Source: DATGZX01 sp035296965
GTDB taxonomy: Bacteria > Planctomycetota > Planctomycetia > Gemmatales > Gemmataceae
Direction: 5' to 3'
Length of the DNA: 45,056 nucleotides
Assembly (NCBI GenBank): GCA_035296965.1
Contig: DATGZX010000155.1
Span: forward strand, 1-45,056
Made by a program: the position numbers and the translations under genes. The notes beneath the pieces were generated by a model. The model worked only from the letters and a program-made list of their open reading frames with translations. It made no database searches and was not told where the DNA came from. This document shows, in pieces, positions 26,901 through 33,543 of this stretch. Numbering within the stretch: position 1 is the stretch's first letter; each line of letters opens with the position of its first letter.

Positions 26901-27064
26901 GCGAAGCAAGTATCCGCCAGGATCGGGCGAATGTCCCGGCTGAAATTCACGTCGTTTGCCCGCGCGGCTTGCACCTGCGGTGGGGCGGCCCGACAGGACG
27001 GCGCGAATGACAGCAGCGCCGTCAATCCAACGAGTGGAACAGGAAGCCGAAAGAAATTCTTCAT
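23936..27064 (-). CDS. Planctomycete cytochrome protein: PSCyt1 + DUF1549 (PSCyt2) + DUF1553 (PSD1)
   Basis: This 1042-residue exported protein has a Sec signal peptide (FFRLPVPLVGLTALLSFAPS) and a single c-type haem site CFACHG (Cys53, Cys56, His57). Behind the haem site is the PSCyt1 motif LRLDQRDIAVKLGAIVPG and the ERMPPAKSKKKLTAQQ block with the distal Met. The DUF1549 region follows (WIRNPIDRFVLAKLEQQGL, RRLSFDLVGLPPDP, GARYADSNGYQADF). The DUF1553 region is C-terminal (RLGLARWLVDPAHPLTARVAVNRMWEKFFG, YCTVRRSRTNTPLQALTLLNE). A lysine/alanine-rich middle with a carbohydrate-binding-like stretch lies between. It is co-transcribed with the DUF1501 gene downstream. An electron-transfer-linked role in breaking down complex polysaccharide is often suggested for this family but is not shown here. 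Confidence 0.95.
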   Translation of the reverse strand: MKNFFRLPVPLVGLTALLSFAPSCRAAPPQVQAARANDVNFSRDIRPILADTCFACHGPDAATRKAKLRLDQRDIAVKLGAIVPGKADESELVKRIFSEDPDERMPPAKSKKKLTAQQRELLKRWVNAGAEYTGHWAFIAPMRPMPPAVINERWIRNPIDRFVLAKLEQQGLQPSAQADRRTLARRLSFDLVGLPPDPDCVEKFVNDRAPDAYERFVDTLLQSPHYGERMAMQWLDGARYADSNGYQADFERYMWRWRDWVIEAFNKNMPFDRFTIEQLAGDLLPNATLEQKIATGFNRNHRINTEGGTIAEEWLVENVVDRVDTTSQVWMGLTMGCARCHDHKYDPFTQKEFYQLFAFFNNVPEAGNGEERPVNQVPFMKAPRPYEIRRLQGLDMAVADAQARVLEKEKLLPALQAAWERAYVPKLAKARDPWVMLHPCEVQSAGGAKLTRLPDGSYLASGKKPARDVYTIVAPAPLNRITGVLLDVLPHERLAAKSFGRAGNGNVVLSGFEAELRTAKAGSPPTTIPIKFIQAKADYSQDGWTIEQVLDGNPNKGWGLNGHDPARRVPRSALFIPDKPIEIPAGAMLALRLRSEALDQHVIGRFRLSVTDAVVPKLRDQSGLPEEVARGLTVEPAKRTSQQRAEIAAYFRGHFAGEVTAADKKLATARQARKEYEAAIPTVMVMQEMSKPRDSFLLNRGQYNKKGPKVSMALPAALPALPEGAPLNRLGLARWLVDPAHPLTARVAVNRMWEKFFGTGIVKSSENFGMQGEFPSHPELLDWLATEFIRLGWDMKALQKTIVMSNTYRQSSVVTPALFERDPENRLLARGPRFRLQAELIRDNALSVAGLLVPRIGGPSVRPYQPDGVWDEVNVYGNLRNYKHDTDDGLYRRSMYTIWKRTSAPPQMLLFDSPSREYCTVRRSRTNTPLQALTLLNEITFVEAARVLAQHMLEEGGKTPEARIAYAFRHAMAREPSVEEARVLAAGVAKRLQKYCANPEAAAKLVGVGQAKRSQQLDVAELAAYTITASVILNLDETVTKE

Positions 27065-27615
27065 GGGTACGCCTTTATTTTACGTCGAGCGTGCCTGAGG
27101 AAGGTGTCGCAAAAATTGCAGAAAGCCATTGGCGAGGACGGCTGGCAGGCATTCTCTATCTATTCTACGCGAACACAACCGCCAAGCCCGAATCCTGACA
27201 GTTCCCGTTTCAAACTCGCTCCCACTGCAGGCCGACATTTGCACTGTTGTCCTCGCGCGAAACCAAACGATGAGACAGCTGTGCCGTTAGATCAACTGGG
27301 CGATAATGGCGCACTGCTGTCACTCTTCCGCACGGCGCCAACATCCAACAGCGGGGAATAAGCCTTGTTTGCCAGAACATGCGAATAGCGTTCCGTTCCC
27401 GGGCGTGCCGAACCTCGGAGCCTTGGCGCCCGGCGTCCTTGGGTCAAACGACGCCTCCGCATCGACGTGGCAACATTCACGGCTGGGGGCCAGGGACGTC
27501 TTTTTTCATAATCTGGCTGGAGTTATTATGCTCCGTGTTCCTGCCGGGCGGGTGGCGGCGAAGCAAGAAAACGGCAGTGGAGGCAAATTCCAAAGGGGAG
27601 GGAGACGGCGAGACG
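27065..27615. other. Intergenic region between divergent genes
   Basis: This 550-base stretch separates the divergent DUF1553 and WD40-like genes and should hold both promoters. The open frame upstream of 27616 has no homology and is probably leader. A GGGGAGGGAGA purine run ends the region and is the likely ribosome binding site of the next gene. I see no RNA gene. Confidence 0.4.
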
Positions 27616-28677
27616 ATGAAGCACTTTCCTTTATCAGGTCGGATGCTCGGCCTGCTGGCCCTGGGAGCTTGGCTGGTCCTACCGTGGACTTGGTGGGCAA
27701 GCCGCCGCGCCGTCCCGAGATCGACCATCTCTGTCACTGTACCCGATTCAGAATATGGGGCCTTCAGTGACGATGGTCGCATGTTGAGCGTGTTCGCTCA
27801 TCCCCAGGACAAAGTCATGTATTGGGACACAGCCACGGGCAGGCAAATTAAATGTGTAGATCTTGGTGGGGACTCCGTCCAGGAAAGCACTTGGGCTGAG
27901 CACGGGGCTCCAACCTATACCTATACGTCTAACGGCCGGTGGTTGATCATGTTGCAGAAGGGCGGCTTCACGATGTCGATGGGCACGTTTTCTTGTCAGG
28001 ACAGTGCCTTTTCCAGCGACCGGAGAATCAGGACGACTTGGGCATCCGGCAGCGTGGATCGTTGGTACGTTGCTACGGGACAACTCCTATCACGATGCCC
28101 TCTCCACGGTCACTTTGTTGCGCTGTCCCCCGGACACGACTTTCTGGTGTCAGCCCCTCCGGCGGAGCAACCTCGCCAGCTTCCCAAGTGGGTTCCGAAT
28201 TTCATCGGCGAGCAATACGAGCAGCAATGGGAATCGAGCTACGCTTTACAACTTCTCAGTGCCTCGACGGGCGAGCCAATTGCCTCATTCCCCGGCGCCA
28301 CCAATGCACGATTCCTCCCCGATGGGAAGACGCTGGCAACGTATCATGCGAGGGAAGGCGTACTCAAGCTTTGGGAGCTGCCACCCCGGACGATGGTGCC
28401 TTCTTGGTTGCCGTTGCTGGTGAGCCTCGGTGCAATGCTGCTTTCCGGTACCTGGTGGCGAATCTGCCGGCGGAGGCGCGCGACAGACCTGGTAGCGTCG
28501 CTGGGATCGAATCGTCGGAAGTTGTTCTTCGTTCGGCGAGCACCTCCGACCTCGCCGCTTTCCCCGACCGTCGGTTTCCCCAAGCAATGGGCAACCTGTG
28601 CAGACCGAATCTTAGTTCGCGACGGTGGCCTGCCTGGCGAAAACTACCGGCAACGCCACGAGACCGCGCAGCACTAG
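27616..28677 (+). CDS. Membrane protein with WD40-like propeller
   Basis: This product of about 353 residues has an N-terminal membrane anchor (GRMLGLLALGAWLVLPWTWW). A periplasmic beta-propeller-like region follows, with WD40-type blades (YGAFSDDGRMLSVFAHP, VMYWDTATGRQIKCVDL, SSDRRIRTTWASGSVDRWYVATGQLL, ARFLPDGKTLATYHAREGVLKLWELP). A second hydrophobic segment (WLPLLVSLGAMLLSGTWW) and a basic tail end it. ATG 27616 is chosen because the anchor begins there and GGGGAGGGAGA precedes it. The C-terminal 40 codons or so run through a copy of the dispersed CTCGGCGAG-type repeat (about 28530-28600), so the tail is probably not ancestral sequence. The gene ends 66 bases inside the convergent P450 fragment. 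Confidence 0.75.
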   Translation: MKHFPLSGRMLGLLALGAWLVLPWTWWASRRAVPRSTISVTVPDSEYGAFSDDGRMLSVFAHPQDKVMYWDTATGRQIKCVDLGGDSVQESTWAEHGAPTYTYTSNGRWLIMLQKGGFTMSMGTFSCQDSAFSSDRRIRTTWASGSVDRWYVATGQLLSRCPLHGHFVALSPGHDFLVSAPPAEQPRQLPKWVPNFIGEQYEQQWESSYALQLLSASTGEPIASFPGATNARFLPDGKTLATYHAREGVLKLWELPPRTMVPSWLPLLVSLGAMLLSGTWWRICRRRRATDLVASLGSNRRKLFFVRRAPPTSPLSPTVGFPKQWATCADRILVRDGGLPGENYRQRHETAQH

Positions 28678-29343
28678 CCAGCGCCGCCAGCGCAGCCGTT
28701 TCGGCGGGCCAACCAGGCGCAAGTCCGGCTCGCGTCGCAGCAAAGTGCTGATCGCGATTTGCTCTTCCAACCGGGCGAGCGGTGCACCCAGGCAGTAGTG
28801 CACTCCGTGCCCGAATGACAGGTGCCGGTTCGACTCGCGCGCGAGGTCCAGGGCATCCGGGCGCACGAACTGCCTCTCATCGCGATTGGCGGAGGCGATC
28901 ACCCCCAGAACGAGTTCGCCGCGCGGAATCGTGACCCCGGCAATTGCCACGTCTGCGCGCGCATAGCGCTCGGTCGCCGTTTCCAATGGGCTTGCGTAGC
29001 GCAGCAGTTCTTCGAGGGCAGGCTTGATCAGTGCAGGCTCGTCCCGCAGTCTGCGCATCTCCTCAGGATGTTCCAGGAGTGCCAGCATGCCGTTGCCGAT
29101 CAGGTTGACGGTCGTCTCATGCCCGGCTACGAGCAACAGGAATATCATCGCCACCAGTTCATCTTCGCTCAATTGGTCCCCGGCTTCCTCCGCAGCCACC
29201 AGCGCGCTCACCAGATCGTCCTGCGGGGCCGAGCGCCGGATCTTAATGAGCTTGCGGATGTAGCGCAAGAACGCGATCAAGCTGGGCATTGCCTTCAACA
29301 TCGCCCACTTGGTGGAGTTCGACGTCACGAAACTCAGGGACAT
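28612..29343 (-). pseudogene. Cytochrome P450, N-terminally truncated
   Basis: These 243 codons carry the C-terminal 60 percent of a bacterial class I P450. The I helix with the oxygen-binding pair (LLLVAGHETTVN, 73-78) is present, as are the K-helix ExxR (Glu112-Arg115), the PRGELVLGVIASANRDERQF region and the haem loop FGHGVHYCLGAPLAR with Cys184. Complete members have about 400 residues with the Cys near 355, so roughly 170 residues are missing at the N terminus. The frame upstream encodes nothing P450-like and instead contains a dispersed repeat and a direct repeat. Without the N-terminal half it cannot fold as a P450, so I call it a pseudogene, although the remaining frame is still open. 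Confidence 0.85.
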
Positions 29344-29886
29344 GCCGGGCCTCCTCAGTGCAAATCAAAACCGGAACGCTTTGGCAGATCATACTCGATT
29401 ATCTGCGCGCCAACCGCTGTGGGCTCGCGCTCGGCGAGGGTTTCCGACCCCGCCACTGCCCCGACCGTAGGTCTCCCCGCCAACCGGCATCCCGTGCAAT
29501 AGAAGCCGAGTCGTTTTGGCAGGCCAAACTTGACGATCTGCACTCCAACGCCTGTCGCCAGCGGCTGGTTAGGCACCCGGAGCACCGGCGATCTTCCTCG
29601 GCTGGATATTGGCTGAACGAAGAGCAAGCGGCCAGCAGATTGTTGCTAACTTGGGTCTACCCGTGAAGGCAGGGGAGGGTGACCTGCGGTCGGGAGAAGC
29701 GGCCGTGTCGGCAGACGCTCGCCGAGAGCGGCTAATCTGCGGTACGATATGCATGCCGCGTCAAGCAGTTCCATCGGGCTGTTCGGTGGCTTGCTCCGTG
29801 TGAGAGTGATCGAGAGTCCCGAGGTTCTCACGCGGGAGGCACGATTCCCTCGGATAGGCGGCTGAGATGCGAGAATGGGATGCGCC
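29344..29886. repeat. Repeat-rich intergenic region beside truncated P450
   Basis: Two diverged direct copies of about 65 bases (29356-29422 and 29491-29557) share GTGCAA, TTTGGCAG, ATCTGC and a CCAACGCCTG-like end. They flank a copy of the CTCGGCGAG...GACCCCGCC...GACCGTAGGTCTCC repeat (about 29428-29478). A weaker related block (GACCTGCGGTCGGGAG) is at 29682-29697. No protein gene is supported. The arrangement suggests insertion or rearrangement that removed the P450 5' end. Confidence 0.6.
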
Positions 29887-30171
29887 ATGAGAATCGAAGT
29901 TTACCTGGACCTTTCGGATTACAACCCCAAGCGGCCGCTATCGGAGTTTGTGATCGGGGCTTCGCGGCAGCTGGCAAATAGCGTCGAGGAGGCCAAAAGC
30001 AGAGTCTGGGCGAAATACCCCAAAGCCACATTTGGGAATCACTGGCAGCTGATAGCACCTGCGCATGCCGAACGTGGCGCCTACCTTTTTGCCTGGGACG
30101 ACGGTGGCACGCCAGACGCAAGCGCAGTGCGGGTCGCACTTCTGCTTCAGCAAGGAGTGGAGAATAGTTAA
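29887..30171 (+). CDS. Small hypothetical protein
   Basis: This protein of 94 residues starts MRIEVYLDLSDYNPKRPL and ends LLQQGVENS. It is soluble, with an even mix of charged and aromatic residues and no motif I recognise. It could form a compact alpha/beta fold (EVYLDL, QLIAPAH, GAYLFAWDD as strands). An in-frame ATG four codons upstream (29875) is an alternative start; no strong ribosome binding site favours either. It stands alone between the repeat-rich zone and a large palindrome. Codon use looks normal for the window, so it is probably a real gene. Confidence 0.5.
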   Translation: MRIEVYLDLSDYNPKRPLSEFVIGASRQLANSVEEAKSRVWAKYPKATFGNHWQLIAPAHAERGAYLFAWDDGGTPDASAVRVALLLQQGVENS

Positions 30172-30672
30172 TGCTACTAGAGCGGTAACAAGCTCGTAGG
30201 CCGGCTTGGCGTCCGATGATCTCAGCAGAAGCTGCCGGCCGGACATGGGGCAGCAAGGTCGACGCCAGCGATCTGCGCCAAGGAAGGTGTAGGGAGAGAC
30301 GTGCCGAACGCGACAGCCGAGCGCGCGCTTGCCTACGACCACCCGCTGGACTTCGCCGCTTGACCTCACCTGTCATGCCAGGAAGTGATGCCAGCAAGAA
30401 TCCGCGGATCTGCGTGAGGCGCGCGCTGAGCGACTTTTCGTTTAACCGCGACCCAACGGGGAGCGCGTCGACAGAAGGGTGACAGGGTGCTGTCTGCTGA
30501 CGCGCCCACCGCTGGCTCGCGGTTAAACGATGATTCGGACCTTAAAGGAATGGAAATGCCCCCAGAACACTACGTAATCGAAAACGACGCCAATCATGAA
30601 GACTCGCCTGTTAGCCAAGATACCAAACTCCTCGGTGCCTAAGGAGAGAGGAGGCTCGATGCTGCGGGTGGC
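30172..30672. other. Gene-free stretch with large palindrome
   Basis: No protein gene is supported in these 500 bases. The main feature is the nested inverted repeat at 30439-30529, listed separately. Confidence 0.5.
30439..30529. repeat. Nested 91-base inverted repeat (possible MITE or structured RNA)
   Basis: Outer arms CGTTTAACCGCGA (30439-30451) and TCGCGGTTAAACG (30517-30529) are perfect 13-bp complements. Inner arms GCGCGTC plus GACAG (30463-30474) pair with CTGTC (30490-30494) and GACGCGC (30499-30505), with TGCT bulged. The whole could fold into one long stem. There is no T-tract and no adjacent transposase. Confidence 0.8.
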
Positions 30673-31998
30673 TCATGGGCCGACCCCGGCTTGCAGAGGT
30701 CGCAAGCTGGCGCGTGCCGAGCCTCGCAGCTTGGCGCTGGGGATGCCTCTCCGCTTTGCCAGCGGATCCATGTACCAGCGGTAACCTCCTGTGTCACTGA
30801 AGAACAGGTAGGCGTGGTTCTCCTCACGCCAAGATTGCCAGCGCTCGGCTGTGCCGTCCGCGCCGGGGCCATCGGGGACGTAGCGCGCCAAGAGCACTCG
30901 GGACCTGCCGGCGCGGCTTGGATCGCGAAGGCCGGCAATCGCTTTATCGATGAATTCAGGCACTGCCGGAGAAACGCCGAAAGCCTGGGCTTCGGCATCC
31001 ACGCGCAATAATCCATGCCCGTCGGCGTGTAAATAGCCGCGGCAGCGCTTGAACCATTCCCTCATCTCCGCGCGGGACTTGCCCTGGAGCGCTCCATAGG
31101 TTTCTTTATCCAGATAGTATTCCAGCGCTTTCAGGTCGGAATTGTCTTTCTGGAGGCGCCGCCCTAGCGCATCGCGGTCGAAAAGGCGGACCCCCTGCAC
31201 GAAGACACACGGCGTATGCACGATGACGCGATCTTCGGTAAAGCGGGAAATGTACGCGATGCTATTGACGAGCAAAGCTCGGCCGGCATCGTTCATGGCA
31301 TCGGGTGCCGGCTCGAAGCCAAAGTGCAGCAAGTTCCCTTGTCTCCAGACGGCACCGGCCTGCGGCGTCTTGTGATTGATGCCGCCACACAACACTTCGA
31401 GTTCCGGAGCCTGCGCGTGCTCATAGGTGTAAGTGCACCAGCCGGGAGAGTGTGGCCCCTTGGCGTCGCGGACGAGCGACAGTGCATCGACGCCACGCCC
31501 GGAAATCTCGGACTCCCAGCCGTCGGGGACTGGCATGGAGGTGGTTTTGGTGACGTTGATAGCGATCGGCGTGCGAAAAACTTGATGGTCGCGTAACCCG
31601 TACGCGAAGGGTTCGAGGCACGTTCAGCCGGCCCCGCCGAAGATTTGCCATTGTCCCGCCATGATAAGACCGGCACTATCCAGGAGCACCGTCGGCTTGG
31701 ACCATTCCTCCACCTTGCCGAAAGGAGAAGTCGCCTTCCGCGAATCTCCTTCCGCTTGCGACCAATCGAGAAGGACGACGTCGGCGTCTTGCGCTTGTGC
31801 GGTCTTGAATCCGTCCCGACTAGCCATGCTCACCCGCGTGAAATGACTTTTAAGAAACTCCGCGAAGGCATCGACTCTCGCCTTCGGCCCGCTGCCGACG
31901 TAGAAGACATGGAGCGGCAGCTTCGGCTCCGCGGCCGGCGCCGCTGACGTCCATGGCCCAAGAATGCACAGGGCGAGCAAGCATGCCTGCAGTTTCAT
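30673..31998 (-). pseudogene. Secreted ThuA-like protein gene with one in-frame TGA
   Basis: One frame runs from ATG 31998 to the stop at 30673 (about 441 codons) and is broken only by TGA at 31626-31624 (codon 125). The N-terminal part has a signal peptide (LQACLLALCILGPWTSAAPA) and a ThuA/glutamine-amidotransferase-like start (LPLHVFYVGSGPKARVDAF, DADVVLLDWSQAEG, GLIMAGQWQIFGGAG). Downstream of the TGA the frame continues sensibly (TCLEPFAYGLRDHQVF, then LHFGFEPAPDAMNDAGRALL and VNSIAYISRFTEDR), so no frameshift is involved. The second half could be started alone at ATG 31536, but that would remove a conserved-looking segment. GGGAG precedes ATG 31998. A nonsense mutation is most likely; read-through or recoding cannot be excluded. 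The function is unknown. Confidence 0.7.
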
Positions 31999-32400
31999 GG
32001 CTGTCTCCCGACGTGTTGAAGAAAGGCGTGACGTCAATTCAATCTCACGCTAATGCAAGTCCCCCGAGAAGTCAAAAAGAGTTCCGCCGGCCACTCAGCC
32101 GGGTAGACCGGTCAGGGCGAGGGAGGGAGGCCTACCATCAGGAGAAGCGGCTGGGGCAGAGACCCGCCGCGAGCGCTGACCACGCCACAACGCTGAAGAA
32201 AAGGAACAGGAGGAAACAGAGGAAACGGAGGGGCTGGCTCTGTTGCCTCTGTTTCCTCCTGTTCAATTCCGCGCTCGGCGAAGTTTTCCTGACCTCGCCG
32301 CACCCGCGCTTGGCGCAGGTCTCCTGACCTCGCCCCCCACGAACAAGATATAATACTGAAGGGCAGCCCACTCGCGGCCACAGCCTGCACGGAAGAACTC
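31999..32400. other. Intergenic region with dispersed repeats
   Basis: Holds copy 1 of the GAACAGGAGG palindrome (32204-32264) and, directly behind it, one copy of the CTCGGCGA-type repeat with a partial second unit (32270-32333). No protein gene is supported here. Confidence 0.6.
32204..32264. repeat. GAACAGGAGG palindrome, copy 1
   Basis: Perfect 19-bp arms at 32204-32222 and 32246-32264 (GAACAGGAGGAAACAGAGG and its complement) enclose 23 bases. The same element recurs at 33431 and 36729. Confidence 0.92.
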
Positions 32401-32634
32401 ATGGACTTTCCCTATCGTTTCCCTCCTGAATCCGACAAGATCTACCGGGAAGCGCTGGCCTATCGCCGGTTGTCCCCGACCGAGCGATTTCTGCAGATAC
32501 TCGACCTCATGGCTTGCGGCTTGACGATGTTGGAACAATCCCCCCATCGCGAAGCCGCCCAGCGTCTGTGCGATGATCAGAAGGCTGACTGGCAGCGGAT
32601 TCACAAGGAGTTTTTCGCACGTTATGGCCACTGA
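32401..32634 (+). CDS. Small protein paired with nucleotidyltransferase, antitoxin-like position
   Basis: This 77-residue soluble, mostly helical protein reads MDFPYRFPPESDKIYREAL, then RRLSPTERFLQILDLMACG and QKADWQRIHKEFFARYGH. I do not recognise the family by sequence. Its stop (TGA 32632-32634) overlaps the ATG of the next gene at 32624, so the two are translationally coupled. A small helical gene directly upstream of a minimal nucleotidyltransferase is a typical layout for a toxin-antitoxin or two-component nucleotidyltransferase module, and this gene would be the partner. Both genes are flanked by the same palindromic repeat. Confidence 0.75.
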   Translation: MDFPYRFPPESDKIYREALAYRRLSPTERFLQILDLMACGLTMLEQSPHREAAQRLCDDQKADWQRIHKEFFARYGH

Positions 32635-33229
32635 GATCCCGTCCGTACCCCAGAACCTCACGACTGCCCTGCTCGAACTGGTGGAAGCCTTGGACCGGCT
32701 GCAACTCCGTTACGCATTAATTGGCGGCATCGCTGCGGCCTACCACAGCCGGCCCCGCTTCACCCAGGACATCGACGTTTTGGTGGAGATCCCGCAGATA
32801 TTGCTGCCGCGACTGTTCGACGACCTCCATGCCCGCGGTTTCACTTTCGATACGGAGACTGCCAGCCGGGAATGGGGCCAACAGCACCTCACCGTCGTGT
32901 CGTTTCGCGGCGTGCGCGTGGACTGGTTGAAGCCGCTTATTCCCCTGTTTCAGCACGTCTTGGATCAGGCCCGTCCGGAGGCATGGCTCGGCCACACGAT
33001 TCGCATTGCTTCGCCGGAAGGCCTCATTCTTACGAAGATCGTGCCATTTCGAACTCAGGATCAACTGGACATGGAAAATCTCCTGGCCGCGAACCCTGGC
33101 CAGCTAGACATCGACTGGATCCGACACGAGTGGCAGGCTGTTGCAGACCCAGCCGACCCCCGCTTACAACGTTTCAACGAGATGGTCTCACGCCATTACC
33201 TGCCGACGACGCCGGAGGAACCCTCTTGA
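32624..33229 (+). CDS. Minimal nucleotidyltransferase, AbiEii/MenA-like toxin candidate
   Basis: This 201-residue protein has the DNA polymerase beta-like nucleotidyltransferase core: YALIGGIAAAYHSRPRFTQDIDVLVE, with the substrate-binding Gly34-Gly35 and the metal-binding Asp49-x-Asp51. A third acidic region probably follows in VRVDWLKPLIP (the Asp strand). The middle part EGLILTKIVPFRTQDQLDMENLL is the helical stretch typical of AbiEii/DUF1814-like proteins (ILxKLxAxRxKDxxDL pattern). Such proteins modify tRNA or other targets when acting as toxins. ATG 32624 is chosen because it overlaps the upstream gene; the longer frame from 32573 would read through that gene. Confidence 0.88.
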   Translation: MATEIPSVPQNLTTALLELVEALDRLQLRYALIGGIAAAYHSRPRFTQDIDVLVEIPQILLPRLFDDLHARGFTFDTETASREWGQQHLTVVSFRGVRVDWLKPLIPLFQHVLDQARPEAWLGHTIRIASPEGLILTKIVPFRTQDQLDMENLLAANPGQLDIDWIRHEWQAVADPADPRLQRFNEMVSRHYLPTTPEEPS

Positions 33230-33543
33230 GCCAGCCACTCAGCATTGCAGGGAACCGCCGCGCTCGGCGAGCAGTCTCCGACCCCGCCGCTGGCCTGACC
33301 GTAGGTCTTCCGAGGCAACCGGCGCCCACTTTATCGACAAAGCTAACAATCCTCGCCCCTTGGCGCTCCTCTTCTACTCATCGGCTGCGGTCAGGGAGGT
33401 GGCCTGGCTGGGAGAGCAGCCGAGGAAAAGGAACAGGAGGAAACAGAGGAAACGAGGGGCTGCCTCTGTTGCCTCTGTTTCCTCCTGTTCAATCCTCAAT
33501 CCCGAGCAGCGGCGAGGTCAGGAGACTTTCGCCGAGCGCGGTC
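33230..33543. other. Intergenic region with dispersed repeats
   Basis: Holds a CTCGGCGAG repeat copy (about 33258-33330), copy 2 of the GAACAGGAGG palindrome (33431-33490), and an inverted CTCGGCGA-type copy (33507-33541) that reaches the last codons of the sigma-factor gene. No protein gene is supported. Confidence 0.6.
33431..33490. repeat. GAACAGGAGG palindrome, copy 2
   Basis: Arms at 33431-33449 and 33472-33490 are identical to copy 1 and perfectly complementary, enclosing 22 bases. Confidence 0.92.

Noticed and set aside
31140..31536. Second half of the ThuA-like gene as an independent gene starting at ATG 31536
   Set aside because: The frame upstream of 31536 is open and reads sensibly back to the TGA, so a single broken gene explains the data better.
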